A stretch of 64,000 bases of DNA from Dokdonella sp. (GTDB lineage: Bacteria; Pseudomonadota; Gammaproteobacteria; Xanthomonadales; Rhodanobacteraceae), in NCBI RefSeq assembly GCF_019634815.1, contig NZ_JAHCAP010000014.1, positions 20,323 through 84,322 on the forward strand, in the 5' to 3' direction. Below, one piece after another: positions 9,885 through 21,473 of this stretch. The notes below the pieces were generated by a model, which did not search any database, was not told the origin of the DNA, and saw only the letters and a list, made by a program, of their open reading frames with translations. A program made the position numbers and the translations under genes. Position 1 is the first letter of the stretch; each line of letters begins with the position of its first letter.

Positions 9885-11108
9885 GTGGAAATACGCCCCA
9901 TCCTTTCCGCACTGCTGCGCAGCAAGGTATCGATGATCCTGATCGGCTTGCAGGTCGCCTTGACGCTGGCGATCGTGTGCAACGCGTTGTTCATCATCGG
10001 CCAGCGCTTCGAGCGCATGCAGCGGCCAAGCGGGATGAACGAAACAGACACGTTCGCAGTGTCGAGCGTCGGCTTCGGCGAAGGGTTTGACGTGCGCGCC
10101 GTGCAGGCGGCCGACCTCGCCCTGCTGCGCCGGCTGCCCGGCGTCGTCGCAGCCACCTCGATCAATTCAACTCCGCTCAGTGGCAGCGGCTGGTCCAGTG
10201 GCGTGCAGTTGACGGCGGAGCAGAAGACCCAGAGCGCCAACGCCGCGTTCTACATGGTCGACGATCACGGATTGGACGCGCTGGGCGCCAAATTGATCGC
10301 CGGGCGCAATTTCCTGCCTACCGAGGTCGGCATTCGCACGCTCGACGAGACGGTCGCGCCGGCCAGCATCATCATCAGCCAGGCGCTGGCCAAGAGCTTG
10401 TTTCCGGGCGAGAGCGCGGTGGGCAAGCAGATCTACATCGACGACCCGCAGACCACGCCCAAGGCCACCATCGTCGGCGTCGTCGAGCGCCTGCAGACGC
10501 CGTGGGTCAATGACGGCTATGCGGATATCGAAAACTCGCTGATCCAGCCGCAGATGCTGGTCATTGGCACGGCCTCCCAATACCTGATCCGCGCCGAGCC
10601 CGGACGACGCGACGAAGTGATGAAGGCGGTCGAGACGCAGTTGGCGGCAGCCAACCCGAGTCGCATCGTCGGCAAGTTGCGCGACATGGAGGCGCAGCGG
10701 CGTGATGCCTATGCGAACGATCGCGCAATGGCGATCATCCTCGGTGCCGTGATCATCGCCCTGCTTGCGATCACCGCGCTGGGTATCGTCGGCATGGCCA
10801 GCTTCTGGGTCGCCCAACGCACGCGTCAGATCGGAACGCGGCGCGCGCTCGGCGCCACGCGCGGTGACATCCTGCGCTATTTCCAGACCGAGAACTTCAT
10901 CATCACCACGTTGGGACTCATCCTTGGCAGCATTCTCGCCTATGCGCTCAGCCTGTGGATGATGCAGGCCTATCAGTCGCCGCGCCTGCCCTGGCATTAC
11001 GTGCCGATCGGGTTCCTGTGCCTGTGGGCACTGGGCCAGATTGCGGTACTCGGCCCGGCCTTGCGCGCCTCACGCGTGCCGCCTGCGGTGGCGACACGGA
11101 CCTTGTGA
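9885..11108 (+). CDS. ABC transporter permease, FtsX/MacB_PCD type (second of two)
   Basis: Second permease of 407 aa with the same layout: an N-terminal helix (about 17-40), a periplasmic MacB_PCD domain, and three C-terminal helices with WVAQRTRQIGTRRALGATRGD. The GTG start at 9885 has AGGAGA about 8 bases upstream and gives the family N-terminus VEIRPILSALLRSKV. The two permeases are related but distinct, suggesting an asymmetric pair driven by one ATPase homodimer. A 138-base gap separates it from the first permease, with no gene in it. Confidence 0.88.
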   Translation: MEIRPILSALLRSKVSMILIGLQVALTLAIVCNALFIIGQRFERMQRPSGMNETDTFAVSSVGFGEGFDVRAVQAADLALLRRLPGVVAATSINSTPLSGSGWSSGVQLTAEQKTQSANAAFYMVDDHGLDALGAKLIAGRNFLPTEVGIRTLDETVAPASIIISQALAKSLFPGESAVGKQIYIDDPQTTPKATIVGVVERLQTPWVNDGYADIENSLIQPQMLVIGTASQYLIRAEPGRRDEVMKAVETQLAAANPSRIVGKLRDMEAQRRDAYANDRAMAIILGAVIIALLAITALGIVGMASFWVAQRTRQIGTRRALGATRGDILRYFQTENFIITTLGLILGSILAYALSLWMMQAYQSPRLPWHYVPIGFLCLWALGQIAVLGPALRASRVPPAVATRTL

Positions 11109-11283
11109 GTGAGGACGGGCGTGAGCGATTCAGGTCGTTCAATGCGGACACCACGCCGCGCCGGGCGCGACGGCTTGCGGCGCGCCCGGACCGCATGCCA
11201 CGCTCGCCATCGTTGCCTGCAACCCTTCGCCGCCTTGCCGCATCCAAGTCTGGATGCGGCGAAACCGACACAGCGATGAACCC

Positions 11284-12633
<1,350 letters not shown>

Positions 12634-12749
12634 TGCAAAGGCAAATGATCGAGGTGCGCGAACGGGGGCGTCGACCCCGGGGCGCGGCGATCGGTCATTG
12701 CCAGCAGCATCGCGGCCTGCGATCTTGGCAGGCCTCGCAGCTTGACCGT

Positions 12750-14075
12750 ATGCAGATGCGCTTGTACTCGCTCGAAGGAAAACTCGCCGCGGCATTGGCC
12801 TTGGCGATCCTCGCCGCGGCCATGTTGGCAGCATGGCTGGCGATGGTCACCGGATCGCCTTGGCTCGGTGCGGGCGTGACGATCCTGTTGCTGATCCTGC
12901 CGGTCATGCTCGCCGCGCGATTCCTGGCGCGACCGGTCGCGGCCTTGATTCGCGCCTTGTCGGGCAGCGTGAGTGCGTTCCGCGACGGCGATTTCAGTTT
13001 CGCCATCGCCGTCCGCCGCCGCGATGAAGTCGGTGATCTGGTCGCCGCCCACAATGAATTGGGACAGGTCCTGCGTGAGCAGCGGCAACACCTGTTTCAG
13101 CGTGAATTGCTGCTCGACACAGTCGTGCAGAACACGCCGACCGCCTTGGTACTGATCGACCCGCGCGGCAAGATCGTCCATGCCAATCTTGCCGCGCGCC
13201 ATCTGCTCAATGGCGGGCGACCGTTGTTGGGTCTGGCCTTCGATGCCCTGGTGGCCGCGGCACCGCCGACGCTAGCGCAAGCGCTGGCGCGTGGGGACGA
13301 AGGGCTTTTCAGCGTCGAGCACGAAGGTGATGAGGAAACCTTCCATCTGTCCACGCGACGCTTCGTGCTGCAAGGACGCGCGCATCGCCTGTTGCAGGTC
13401 AAGCGATTGACGCGCGAGCTGGCGCGTCAGGAAGTGGCGACCTGGAAGAAGGTCATTCGCGTGATCAGCCACGAACTCAACAACTCGCTCGGCCCGATCC
13501 GCTCGCTTGCGCACAGTGGTCGCCAGCTTGCGCAGCGCGGCGATCTGACACGCTTGACGACCGTGTTCGACACCGTCGAGGAACGCACGCGCCATCTGGA
13601 AAGCTTCATCCAGGGCTATGCGCGCTTCGCGCGCCTGCCTGCACCGCGGCCCGAGTGGGTCCAGTGGCCGGCATTTCTGGCGGCGCTCGAGCGGCATTAC
13701 CCGTTCGAGTTGCGCGATCCGCTGCCGTCGGCTGCGGCGTGGTTCGATCGTGGCCAACTCGAACAGGCCCTGATCAATCTGCTGAAGAACGCGCACGAGT
13801 CCGAAGGCGCGCCCGGACAGGTGGAGCTGGCGGTTGCTCAGCTCGGCCACGGCGTGCGCATCGAAGTTGCCGACCGCGGCAGCGGGATGAGTGAAACCGT
13901 GCTTGCCCACGCCCTGCTGCCGTTTTATTCGACCAAGCGTGCCGGGACCGGGCTTGGCCTTGCCCTGGTGCGTGAAATCATCGAGGCCCACGGCGGCCGT
14001 GTGCATCTGGCCAACCGCAGCGGCGGCGGGCTGCGCGTGACGCTGATGCTGCCGGGTCCGTCGCCATCCGCCTGA
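12750..14075 (+). CDS. Membrane sensor histidine kinase, NtrY-like
   Basis: Sensor kinase of about 441 aa. It has two membrane helices (about 11-60) with almost no periplasmic loop, a HAMP segment (FLARPVAALIRALSG...FRDGDFSF), a PAS-like domain (about 120-225), the H-box VISHELNNSLGPIRS and an HATPase_c domain (NLLKNAHES, DRGSGM, GTGLGLALVREI). Without a large outer domain it probably senses membrane or cytoplasmic cues. It is the partner of the preceding regulator. The frame is open from a GTG at 12630 overlapping that gene; the extra 40 residues look non-native, so ATG 12750 is preferred, with moderate certainty. Confidence 0.85.
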   Translation: MQMRLYSLEGKLAAALALAILAAAMLAAWLAMVTGSPWLGAGVTILLLILPVMLAARFLARPVAALIRALSGSVSAFRDGDFSFAIAVRRRDEVGDLVAAHNELGQVLREQRQHLFQRELLLDTVVQNTPTALVLIDPRGKIVHANLAARHLLNGGRPLLGLAFDALVAAAPPTLAQALARGDEGLFSVEHEGDEETFHLSTRRFVLQGRAHRLLQVKRLTRELARQEVATWKKVIRVISHELNNSLGPIRSLAHSGRQLAQRGDLTRLTTVFDTVEERTRHLESFIQGYARFARLPAPRPEWVQWPAFLAALERHYPFELRDPLPSAAAWFDRGQLEQALINLLKNAHESEGAPGQVELAVAQLGHGVRIEVADRGSGMSETVLAHALLPFYSTKRAGTGLGLALVREIIEAHGGRVHLANRSGGGLRVTLMLPGPSPSA

Positions 14076-14160
14076 GTCCGCGCGCCGCTGCGCGGGCCGC
14101 GCCTTTGCCGCGCCGATGCCGTTTATACTGCGGGCACATACTGGGGTTCGGGAGAGCGTC

Positions 14161-15111
14161 GTGGGTGGATATGTAGCCGTTGTCGTCTTCATCTTTGCCA
14201 TCGTGCTGGTCACCAAGCTGGTACGCATCGTGCCGCAGGGTTTCGAGTGGACAGTGGAGCGTTGGGGCAAGTACACGCATACGCTTTCGCCGGGATTCCA
14301 TCTGCTGATTCCGGTCATGCAGAACGTCGGCCGCAAGATGAACATGATGGAACAGGTGCTCGAAGTGCCTTCCCAGGATGTCATCACCAAGGACAACGCG
14401 GTGGTGCGCGTGGATGGCGTGGTGTTCTATCAGGTGCTCGACGCGGCGCGCGCGGCCTATGAGGTCTCCAATCTCGAGAACGCGGTCATCAATCTGGTGA
14501 TGACCAATATCCGCACCGTGCTCGGCGGGCTGGATCTCGACGAATCGCTGTCCAAACGTGACCAGATCAATGCCGCCCTGCTCAAGGTCGTCGACGAGGC
14601 GACCCACCCGTGGGGTCTGAAGGTCACGCGCATCGAGCTCAAGGACATCCAGCCGCCGCGCGATCTGGTCGATTCGATGGCGCGGCAGATGAAGGCCGAA
14701 CGCGAAAAGCGCGCCAACATTCTCGAGGCCGAGGGCTTGCGCCAGGCGGCGATCCTCAAGGCCGACGGCGAAAAGCAATCGGCGATCCTCGCCGCCGAGG
14801 GCCAGAAGGAGGCCGCATTCCGCGAGGCCGAGGCGCGCGAGCGCTTGGCCCAGGCCGAAGCCAAGGCCACCGAGGTCGTCTCCACGGCGATTGCCGGCGG
14901 CGACGTCAACGCGCTCAACTACTTCGTCGCCAACAAGTATGTCGAGGCACTCAAGGCGATGGCGGGCTCGCCCAACCAGAAAATGCTGCTGCTGCCGATC
15001 GAGGCGAGCGGCATCATCGGTTCGATGGCCGGCATCGCCGAACTGGCCAAGAATGCGCTCGACAAGCAGGTCGATTCGCGTCAGGCGCAGCCACGCACGC
15101 CGCCGCGCTGA
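14161..15111 (+). CDS. qmcA: SPFH/band-7 protein, QmcA family
   Basis: Stomatin-like membrane protein of 316 aa. It has an N-terminal helix (GYVAVVVFIFAIVLVTKL), an SPFH domain beginning IVPQGFEWTVERWGKYTHTL, and a long Ala/Glu-rich coiled coil (about 185-265, AEREKRANILEAEGLRQAAI). The family forms large membrane rings tied to quality control by FtsH. The GTG at 14161 with GGGAG at 14150 places the membrane helix at the very N-terminus. It is followed 39 bases later by an NfeD gene, the usual partner. Confidence 0.92.
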   Translation: MGGYVAVVVFIFAIVLVTKLVRIVPQGFEWTVERWGKYTHTLSPGFHLLIPVMQNVGRKMNMMEQVLEVPSQDVITKDNAVVRVDGVVFYQVLDAARAAYEVSNLENAVINLVMTNIRTVLGGLDLDESLSKRDQINAALLKVVDEATHPWGLKVTRIELKDIQPPRDLVDSMARQMKAEREKRANILEAEGLRQAAILKADGEKQSAILAAEGQKEAAFREAEARERLAQAEAKATEVVSTAIAGGDVNALNYFVANKYVEALKAMAGSPNQKMLLLPIEASGIIGSMAGIAELAKNALDKQVDSRQAQPRTPPR

Positions 15112-15150
15112 TCGGAGGCGTGAAATGACCTTGGTTGATCGGGACGGGCC

Positions 15151-15594
15151 ATGAACGAGTTTCTCGACCATTACGGCTGGTGGGTGCTGGCCTTGGTGCT
15201 GGTTGGCGCGGAAATGATCGCGCCTGGCTATTTCCTGCTTTGGATCGGTATCGCCGCCGGTTTCATGGGCTTGGTCACCCTGGTGTTTCCCGACCTTTCC
15301 GCATTGCCGCAGGCGGTGATCTTCGGCGGGTTGGCAATCGGCACCTGCTACGGCTACTGGAAATACCTGCGGCCGCTGGCCGAGCGGCGCAATGACCAGC
15401 CCCTGCTCAACCGGCGCGGCCAACGCATGATCGGCCGACACGTGCTGGTGTGCGAGGCAATCGTCAACGGTCGCGGCAAGGTTGCGGTCGGCGATGGCGA
15501 GTGGCTCGCCGAAGGCCCCGATCTGCCGGTGGGCAGCGAAGTCGAAGTGGTCGCCGTCAACGGCACCACGTTCACCGTGCGCGCGGTCCCCTGA
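15151..15594 (+). CDS. NfeD-family membrane protein
   Basis: Short NfeD protein of 147 aa. Three closely packed helices (about 8-70, WWVLALVLVGAEMIAPGYFL and following) are followed by a C-terminal OB-fold domain (about 88-145) containing LLNRRGQRMIGRHVLVCEAI and GEWLAEGPDLPVGSEVEVV. NfeD proteins associate with SPFH proteins such as QmcA in membrane microdomains. It lies directly downstream of qmcA and is probably co-transcribed. It lacks the N-terminal serine-protease domain of long NfeD forms. Confidence 0.92.
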   Translation: MNEFLDHYGWWVLALVLVGAEMIAPGYFLLWIGIAAGFMGLVTLVFPDLSALPQAVIFGGLAIGTCYGYWKYLRPLAERRNDQPLLNRRGQRMIGRHVLVCEAIVNGRGKVAVGDGEWLAEGPDLPVGSEVEVVAVNGTTFTVRAVP

Positions 15595-15714
15595 GCACGG
15601 CGCGGTCGGGCCGAACCCGGCACTTTTCCGTGTCTGCGCGCACGCAGCGGACAAGACAAGGTCGCGCCGCGCCGCGATAATGGGCGACTCCCCATCCACC
15701 AGGCCGCCTCAGCC

Positions 15715-16800
15715 ATGACCCAGAAGACCGTCCTCAACGACACCCACCGTGCGCTCGGCGCGAAGATGGTCGATTTCGGTGGCTGGGACATGCCGATCCA
15801 CTACGGTTCGCAGATCGAGGAACATCATGCTGTGCGTCGCGACGCCGGCATGTTCGACGTTTCGCACATGACCGTGGTCGATCTGCATGGTGCGCGCTGC
15901 CGCGAATTCCTGCGCCACCTGCTTGCCAACAACATCGACAAGCTCAAGGTCACCGGCAAGGCGCTGTATTCGTGCATGCTCAACGAGCAGGGCGGCGTGA
16001 TCGACGATCTGATCGTCTACTTTCTCGGCGAAGAGTTTTTCCGCGTCGTCGTCAATGCCGCCACGCGCGACAAGGACCTGGCGTGGATCAGCCGCCAGGC
16101 GGCGAGTTTCTCGGTGCAGGTCGAGGAGCGCCCCGAGTTCGCGATGATTGCGGTGCAAGGTCCGCACGCGCGCGACAAGGTGCTGGGTCTGCTGTCGCCG
16201 GCAACGCGCGAAAAGGCCGCCAAAATCGGCAAATTCGTCGCCGCCGAAGGCGATGGCTTGTTCATCGCACGCACCGGCTACACCGGCGAGGACGGCTTCG
16301 AGATCATCGTGCCCGAAGCACAGGCCATCGACTTGTGGAATCGCCTGCGCGATGCCGGTGTTGCGCCTGCGGGTCTTGGCGCGCGCGACACCCTGCGTCT
16401 GGAAGCGGGCATGAACCTTTACGGCCAAGACATGGACGAGACAGTCACGCCGTGGGAAGCCAACCTCGGTTGGACGGTATCGCTCGATGCCGGGCGTGAT
16501 TTCATCGGCCGCGCCGCACTCGAAGCGCAAAAGGCGCAGGGCGTGCCGCGCGAGATGATCGGTCTGGTGATGGATGACAAGGGCGTGCTGCGCCACGGCC
16601 AGCGCGTGGCGACGCCGCAGGGCGATGGCGAGATCCTTTCGGGCAGCTTCTCGCCGACGCTTGCCTGCGCGATTGCCTTTGCGCGCGTGCCCAGTGGCGC
16701 GCGCGACGCCCTGCAGGTCGACATCCGCGGTCGCTTGGTGCCGGTGCGCGCGGTCAAGTATCCATTCGTGCGCGACGGCCGCAGCCAGCTCGGGGCCTGA
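15715..16800 (+). CDS. gcvT: Aminomethyltransferase, glycine cleavage system T protein
   Basis: T-protein of 361 aa, the normal length. It takes the aminomethyl group from lipoylated GcvH, releases ammonia and forms 5,10-methylene-tetrahydrofolate. Family features are the start [20 protein letters not shown], the folate-domain stretch [33 protein letters not shown] (seen as [14 protein letters not shown]) and [20 protein letters not shown] with the catalytic Asp. gcvH follows after 91 bases. gcvP is not in the window. Confidence 0.97.
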   Translation: MTQKTVLNDTHRALGAKMVDFGGWDMPIHYGSQIEEHHAVRRDAGMFDVSHMTVVDLHGARCREFLRHLLANNIDKLKVTGKALYSCMLNEQGGVIDDLIVYFLGEEFFRVVVNAATRDKDLAWISRQAASFSVQVEERPEFAMIAVQGPHARDKVLGLLSPATREKAAKIGKFVAAEGDGLFIARTGYTGEDGFEIIVPEAQAIDLWNRLRDAGVAPAGLGARDTLRLEAGMNLYGQDMDETVTPWEANLGWTVSLDAGRDFIGRAALEAQKAQGVPREMIGLVMDDKGVLRHGQRVATPQGDGEILSGSFSPTLACAIAFARVPSGARDALQVDIRGRLVPVRAVKYPFVRDGRSQLGA

Positions 16801-16810
16801 GCGGCTCCTG

Positions 16811-16839
16811 CTTGGCGTTTCGCCAAGGCGATGTAGAAT
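16811..16839 (+). promoter_or_regulatory. Possible gcvH promoter with a small hairpin
   Basis: The gcvT-gcvH gap holds a perfect 7-bp hairpin, CTTGGCG-TTT-CGCCAAG (16811-16827), and a -10-like TAGAAT at 16834-16839. A TTGGCG at 16812 sits 16 bases upstream of it. This could be an internal promoter for gcvH. The -35 match is weak and overlaps the hairpin. Confidence 0.3.
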
Positions 16840-16891
16840 CGCTGCCGTTCGTGTGCAACGGTTTCATCCAACCCACCATCAGGACCGTGTC

Positions 16892-17290
16892 ATGCAAGAA
16901 ATCCCAGGCGATCTCAAATTCATGAAGTCCCACGAGTGGGCGCGCGTGGAGGATCAGGGCACGGTCACGATCGGCATTTCCGATCATGCGCAGGGTCTGC
17001 TCGGCGATCTGGTCTACGTTGAACTGCCGGGAGTCGGCGACACGGTCAAGGCCGGTACCGCCTGCGCGGTGGTCGAGTCGGTGAAGGCGGCTTCCGATGT
17101 CTACGCACCGGTGTCGGGCGAGGTCGTGGCGGTCAATGAGGCACTCGCCGACAAGCCGGAGACGATCAACGAAGACGCCTACGGTGATGGCTGGTTGTTC
17201 GTGGTCAAGCCCGACAACCTCGCCGAGGAACTCGACGAATTGCTCGATCCCGATGCCTATGCCGAGCAGCTCGAGGAAGACGAATCCTGA
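16892..17290 (+). CDS. gcvH: Glycine cleavage system H protein
   Basis: Lipoyl carrier protein of 132 aa. The lipoylation lysine is in [19 protein letters not shown] (about K63), flanked by the typical start [14 protein letters not shown] and the end [13 protein letters not shown]. It shuttles the aminomethyl group between GcvP, GcvT and Lpd. The ATG at 16892 gives the standard N-terminus. A hairpin terminator follows 22 bases after the stop. The lipoate ligase pair at 41179-42245 may serve this protein among others. Confidence 0.97.
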   Translation: MQEIPGDLKFMKSHEWARVEDQGTVTIGISDHAQGLLGDLVYVELPGVGDTVKAGTACAVVESVKAASDVYAPVSGEVVAVNEALADKPETINEDAYGDGWLFVVKPDNLAEELDELLDPDAYAEQLEEDES

Positions 17291-17312
17291 GTCTGCTGAT
17301 CCGAAGCAAGGA

Positions 17313-17340
17313 AAAAAAGGGCGCTTTTGGCGCCCTTTTT
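17313..17340. terminator. Intrinsic (bidirectional) terminator after gcvH
   Basis: The stem GGGCGC / GCGCCC with loop TTTTG is flanked by an A-run on the left and five Ts on the right. This makes a strong rho-independent terminator for gcvH. The flanking A-run lets it work on the other strand too, for the convergent gene at 17387-17938. Confidence 0.9.
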
Positions 17341-17386
17341 CGTCTCCGCGGCCTCGTCGGGGCAGTGCAGCGGCTGAAGCGGGAGG

Positions 17387-17938
17387 CTACTGTTCGGCCT
17401 CGGGCGAGCGGAAGCTCTTGCTGTAGTAGCCGGATGGATCGAAGCAACACACGCGCTGCTTGCCGCTGGCAAGCATCTTGCGGGCAGTGTCCACGCGTGA
17501 CTTTCGTGTCGCCGCCTGCTTCGCGGATTCGACCCAGTGAACCCAGTCGATGCGCGCAATGGTTGTCGTGGACTCCCACGCGCGCGTGGCTTGGGGGCAC
17601 GCCGCAATCGCATTGCGCAGATCAACCGGAACGCTTGGTTCGAACTCGGATTTCGCGCGAGACACTTGCAGCTTGACCACGTCCCCGAACTCGATGCCCG
17701 CAGCCTTCCGCAACGGCTCGTCCACGCGGAGCCAGTGGCTCAGCTGGCCATCCGGCTCAAGCGTGGCCTGGAACGGATGGCCATTGATGGTGCCGACCAC
17801 CGAGGTTCTGCCACGCCTGGGCAAGAGCGCGCTTGCTTGCCTTGGCAAGACGAGGAACGCCCACGAGTCGTCCATGCCTGGCTGCGCCGGACGCAAGACC
17901 TTTGCTTCGAAGCTGATCGAGTCCGACTTTGCCACCAT
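17387..17938 (-). CDS. YdeI/OmpD-associated family protein with DUF1905
   Basis: Cytoplasmic protein of 183 aa. The N-terminal half (about 1-95) resembles the DUF1905 beta-barrel (SDSISFEAKVLRP, then SVVGTINGHPFQATLEPDG). The C-terminal half is YdeI-like, helical and basic (AWESTTTIARIDWVHWVESAK and KSRVDTARKMLASGKQR, then CCFDPSGYYSKSF). The biochemical role of this family is not established. The ATG at 17938 is chosen because the DUF1905 domain begins there; the longer frame upstream has no domain support. It converges on gcvH across the terminator at 17313-17340. Confidence 0.8.
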   Translation of the reverse strand: MVAKSDSISFEAKVLRPAQPGMDDSWAFLVLPRQASALLPRRGRTSVVGTINGHPFQATLEPDGQLSHWLRVDEPLRKAAGIEFGDVVKLQVSRAKSEFEPSVPVDLRNAIAACPQATRAWESTTTIARIDWVHWVESAKQAATRKSRVDTARKMLASGKQRVCCFDPSGYYSKSFRSPEAEQ

Positions 17939-18003
17939 GAGCCTCCCGAGACAGTGTGCGCACGAGCTGCGGTGAGCCGTCAGGTCGAACGGCTTGTGCC
18001 GCA

Positions 18004-18243
18004 TCAATCTCGATCCGGCGCGCCAAGCGGAAACAGGCAACGGCCGGGCTGCGCTTCGTCAACGACGCGCGCAAGCGAAGGATGCCGGAGCACCTGCGCA
18101 CGATAGACCTTGAGCGCGCCGGAAGGAATCGGCTGCGCCCAATCGGAATGGAACGGTGTCGGCGCCGCGGCGCAGTCGGTGATGCTGAAGCGGTCGCGGT
18201 GGGCGCGAAGGAGTCTGCGCCCGCCACTGCGAAACAGGACGGA
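18004..18243 (-). pseudogene. C-terminal remnant of a glutathione S-transferase
   Basis: Reading from 18243 down, one frame gives RDRFSITDCAAAPTPFHSDW, then ALKVYRAQVLRHPSLARVVD, then FPLGAPDRD and a stop at 18004-18006. FSIxDCAAAP and the PLGAPDRD end are hallmarks of the C-terminal helical domain of one bacterial GST group. There is no start codon, no thioredoxin-fold N-terminus, and the upstream end (FRSGGRRLLRAH) looks degraded right at the prfC stop codon. I read this as the surviving tail of a GST gene truncated by deletion. It fills the otherwise unexplained 305-base gap between the YdeI-like gene and prfC. Confidence 0.7.
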
Positions 18244-19851
18244 TTACTCGGCGCCGAGCGTGGCGCTGGCATGCTCGCGCGTGGCCGAGAATCCCACGCC
18301 GGGCGAGCGCTCCTGGGTGAGTTGCAGGTTGACGCGGGTCGGCGCGAGATAGACCAGTTCGCCTGCGGCATCGATCGCGAGGTGGCTGGCGTTCTTCTCG
18401 CGGAATTCCTCGAGCTTTTTCGCATCCTCGCAATGCACCCAGCGCGCGGTCGTGACGGCGACGTTCTCGAACACCGCTTCCACGCCGTATTCGTCCTTGA
18501 GTCGGTAGGCAACCACGTCGAACTGCAGCACGCCGACCGCGCCGAGGATGAGATCGTTGGACATCAGCGGGCGGAAGAACTGCGTCGCACCTTCTTCCGA
18601 CAACTGCGCCAGCCCCTTCTGCAGCGCCTTCATCTTGAGCGGATCCTTGAGGCGCGCGCGGCGGAACAGCTCGGGCGCGAAGTTGGGAATGCCGGTGAAC
18701 GACAGCGCCTCGCCGTCGGTGAAGGTGTCGCCGATCGAGATCGTGCCGTGGTTGTGCAGGCCGATCACATCGCCCGGCCAGGCGGTGTCGACGATCTCGC
18801 GATCGGAGGCCATGAAGGTGAGTGCATTGGCGATGCGCATGTCCTTGCCGCTGCGCACATGCAGCATCTTCATGCCGGCGTCGTAGCGGCCGCTGCACAC
18901 GCGCAGGAAGGCGACGCGATCGCGGTGCGCTGGATCCATGTTGGCCTGGATCTTGAACACGAAACCGCTGAATCTTTCCTCGGTCGGCTCGACCTGCCGC
19001 GTGGTGGTCGCGCGACTGCGCGGCGCGGGGGCGTGTTCGACGAAGAAATCCAGCAGCAACTGCACGCCGAAATTGTTGACTGCCGAACCGAAGAACACCG
19101 GCGTGAGCCTGCCGGCGAGGTATTCGTCGGCATCGAAGGCGTGCGAAGCGCCGCGCACGAGATCCAGTTCTTCGCGCAGTTCGACCAGCGCCTCCGCGCC
19201 GATGCGCGCAGCCAGCTGCGGATCGTCGAGCCCCTTGAAGATCGTCGAATCCTGACGGGTGAAATTGCGCCCCGGCTCGAACAGGTGCACCTCGTCGAGC
19301 AACAGGTGATATACGCCCTTGAGCCGCGAGCCCATGCCGATCGGCCAGGTGATCGGTGCACAGGGAATCTTCAGCACCGACTCGACTTCATCGAGCAGTT
19401 CGATCGGCGCGCGCCCCTCGCGGTCGAGCTTGTTGATGAAGCTCATGATCGGCGTGTCGCGCAGGCGGCACACGTCCATCAGCTTGATCGTGCGCTCCTC
19501 CACGCCCTTGGCGCAGTCGATCACCATCAGCGCCGAGTCGACCGCGGTGAGCACGCGATAGGTGTCCTCGCCGAAATCGGCATGGCCGGGTGTGTCGAGC
19601 AGATTGACGATCTTGCCCTCGTAGGGGAACTGCATCACCGAGCTGGTGACCGAGATGCCGCGCTCCTTCTCCAGCGCCATCCAGTCGGAGGTGGCGTGGC
19701 GTGCGGCCTTGCGGCCCTTGACGCTGCCGGCCATCTGGATCGCGCCGCCGAACAGCAACAGCTTTTCGGTCAGCGTGGTCTTGCCCGCGTCGGGATGCGA
19801 GATGATCGCGAAGGTACGGCGGCGCGCGGTCTGGCTGGCGTGTTCGGACAT
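18244..19851 (-). CDS. prfC: Peptide chain release factor 3
   Basis: Translational GTPase of 535 aa that recycles RF1/RF2 from the ribosome after peptide release. G1 is SHPDAGKTT (about 20), then the switch segment [13 protein letters not shown]3 [16 protein letters not shown] and G4 [10 protein letters not shown]. The C-terminal half carries the RF3 domains ([20 protein letters not shown]). The ATG at 19851 gives the usual short N-terminus [20 protein letters not shown]; the longer open frame upstream crosses the gap to the next gene. Confidence 0.97.
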   Translation of the reverse strand: MSEHASQTARRRTFAIISHPDAGKTTLTEKLLLFGGAIQMAGSVKGRKAARHATSDWMALEKERGISVTSSVMQFPYEGKIVNLLDTPGHADFGEDTYRVLTAVDSALMVIDCAKGVEERTIKLMDVCRLRDTPIMSFINKLDREGRAPIELLDEVESVLKIPCAPITWPIGMGSRLKGVYHLLLDEVHLFEPGRNFTRQDSTIFKGLDDPQLAARIGAEALVELREELDLVRGASHAFDADEYLAGRLTPVFFGSAVNNFGVQLLLDFFVEHAPAPRSRATTTRQVEPTEERFSGFVFKIQANMDPAHRDRVAFLRVCSGRYDAGMKMLHVRSGKDMRIANALTFMASDREIVDTAWPGDVIGLHNHGTISIGDTFTDGEALSFTGIPNFAPELFRRARLKDPLKMKALQKGLAQLSEEGATQFFRPLMSNDLILGAVGVLQFDVVAYRLKDEYGVEAVFENVAVTTARWVHCEDAKKLEEFREKNASHLAIDAAGELVYLAPTRVNLQLTQERSPGVGFSATREHASATLGAE

Positions 19852-19918
19852 GGGGCAGGGCAAGGGGACAAACCGTGCATTGTAGCCTCTGCCGCGCCAT
19901 GGCGACCGCGCAGTTTGA

Positions 19919-21328
19919 TCAACGCGGTGCGGAGGGGCGATCCAGCAGTTTGAGCAGTCGATACCAGTAGTCGAGCGCGGCTGGTACTTCGGCGGTGGGC
20001 AGGCGCTCGTTGAGTCCGTGCGCAAAGGTGTCGTTGGGTTTGGCGAAGTTCGGGCTCACACCGAAGCTGGGCACGCCGGCGACGCGGAAGTACATGCTGT
20101 CCGTCGCGCCCGCAGACATTCCCGGCACCACGTCCAGCCCGGGAAAGCGAGCGCGGATGGCCGTGGTGACTGCCGCGAGCACGTCGGCGCGCAAGGGCGA
20201 GCTGGGGCTTTCCACCGGCGGTGGCGGGCGCACCGTGATGGTCACGCTGGAATCGCCAATGACCTGCTCCAGCGTGTGCTTGACCGCCGCCACCCCGGTG
20301 CCGGGGAAGATGCGGCAATTGATGTTTGCCTGAGCGTGCTGCGGCAACGCGTTGAGTGCATGGCCACCCTCGAGCGTCGTCGCAATGCAAGTGGTGCGGA
20401 TCTGGCCGACGTAGGCTGGATCCGCCGTGATGGTCGCGGCCGCCTGGGCGTTGTCAGGCGTGGCGGCAAAGTCGCGCATCGCCTGCGCCAGAGGTCCTTG
20501 CCCGCGGGAGCCGAGCGCCTTGAGCGAGGCGAGTGTGATGTCGCTGTGCTGCACCGGGAACTGGTAGGCGGCAATCGCTTCGAGCGCGCGCGCTAGGTGG
20601 TAGATCGCATTACGAGCCGGGTCGGGTTCGCTGGAATGGCCGCCGGCCGAGGTCACCGTGAGCGTGAAGTCGGCGTAGCTTTTTTCGGCTGCCTGGATCT
20701 CGTAGCCGATCGGCTTGCCATCCGCATCGAGCGTGCCACCACCTGCGTCGGCATTGAGCAGGAAGCGTGCCTGATGAAAGCGGCGCGCCAGTTCGCGTGT
20801 CGAAGCCATCTGCGTTTCCTCGTCGCCGGAAAACAGCAGGATCAAGTCCTGTCGCGGAACGAAGCCTTCGCGCTTGAGTCGCATGAAGGTCGCCACCAAG
20901 GTCACCAGATTGGTTTTCATGTCGGCGACGCCGCGCCCGTAGAGGTAGCCGTCTTCCTCGATCAGGGTGAACGGATCGCGCTGCCAATCGGCTGGATTTG
21001 CAGCGACCACGTCCATGTGCCCGGATATCAGGATGGGTTCGCCTTTGCCCTTGCCGCGGTAACGCACCACCAGTGCGGCGGTTTCGCCGACCGGGATGAT
21101 TTCGATGTCGGCCTTGGCGAAGCCGGCCGATTCGAGCTGGTCGGCAAGACGGCGCGCAAGCGCGGGTACCTGGCCCTTGCCTTCAACCGTTTGAGTGGAA
21201 ATCGCCTCGCGCAGCAGCTGCATCGTTGCCGGCAGGGTCGGCCCGCTGGTCCGCGCATGCAGCGGAGTAAGGCCGGCCAAGGTACAGGACATCAAGGCGA
21301 CGAGCGCGGCGCATGAACGTGGTGACAT
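19919..21328 (-). CDS. Secreted M20-family metallopeptidase
   Basis: Peptidase of 469 aa with a signal peptide ([20 protein letters not shown], about 1-30). The M20 core shows the metal/catalytic string [25 protein letters not shown], the Glu pair FSGDEETQM and a dimerisation domain ([20 protein letters not shown]). A late His lies near [12 protein letters not shown]. It would hydrolyse peptides or acylated amino acids in the periplasm; the substrate is unknown. It is transcribed away from the riboswitch-led met operon and has no operon partners. Confidence 0.9.
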   Translation of the reverse strand: MSPRSCAALVALMSCTLAGLTPLHARTSGPTLPATMQLLREAISTQTVEGKGQVPALARRLADQLESAGFAKADIEIIPVGETAALVVRYRGKGKGEPILISGHMDVVAANPADWQRDPFTLIEEDGYLYGRGVADMKTNLVTLVATFMRLKREGFVPRQDLILLFSGDEETQMASTRELARRFHQARFLLNADAGGGTLDADGKPIGYEIQAAEKSYADFTLTVTSAGGHSSEPDPARNAIYHLARALEAIAAYQFPVQHSDITLASLKALGSRGQGPLAQAMRDFAATPDNAQAAATITADPAYVGQIRTTCIATTLEGGHALNALPQHAQANINCRIFPGTGVAAVKHTLEQVIGDSSVTITVRPPPPVESPSSPLRADVLAAVTTAIRARFPGLDVVPGMSAGATDSMYFRVAGVPSFGVSPNFAKPNDTFAHGLNERLPTAEVPAALDYWYRLLKLLDRPSAPR

Positions 21329-21473
21329 GGCAGACCTTCGCAGGCAATGGCGGCGCGACAGTATACGCGCCGTGCCGGCGCGCCGGCGGCGACGGGGCGT
21401 TTCCATGGGTTTGCTGCCGAAGGTGGCGCAAATCACCACTCGACATATGGGTGGATGGACGGCTATATGGCCG

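Noticed and set aside
11109..11283. Possible promoter or gene between the second permease and the response regulator
   Set aside because: No clear -35/-10 or sigma-54 element and no supported frame. The regulator genes are more simply read from the upstream promoter.
13272..15699. Long minus-strand frames opposite the histidine kinase, qmcA and nfeD
   Set aside because: They cover several genes and the gaps between them. Translations are low-complexity and His/Arg/Gln-rich without motifs.
17956..19953. Open frame of 665 codons on the plus strand across prfC
   Set aside because: It is antisense to a canonical RF3 gene, and its composition mirrors the prfC codon pattern. The GST fossil on the minus strand explains the first part better.
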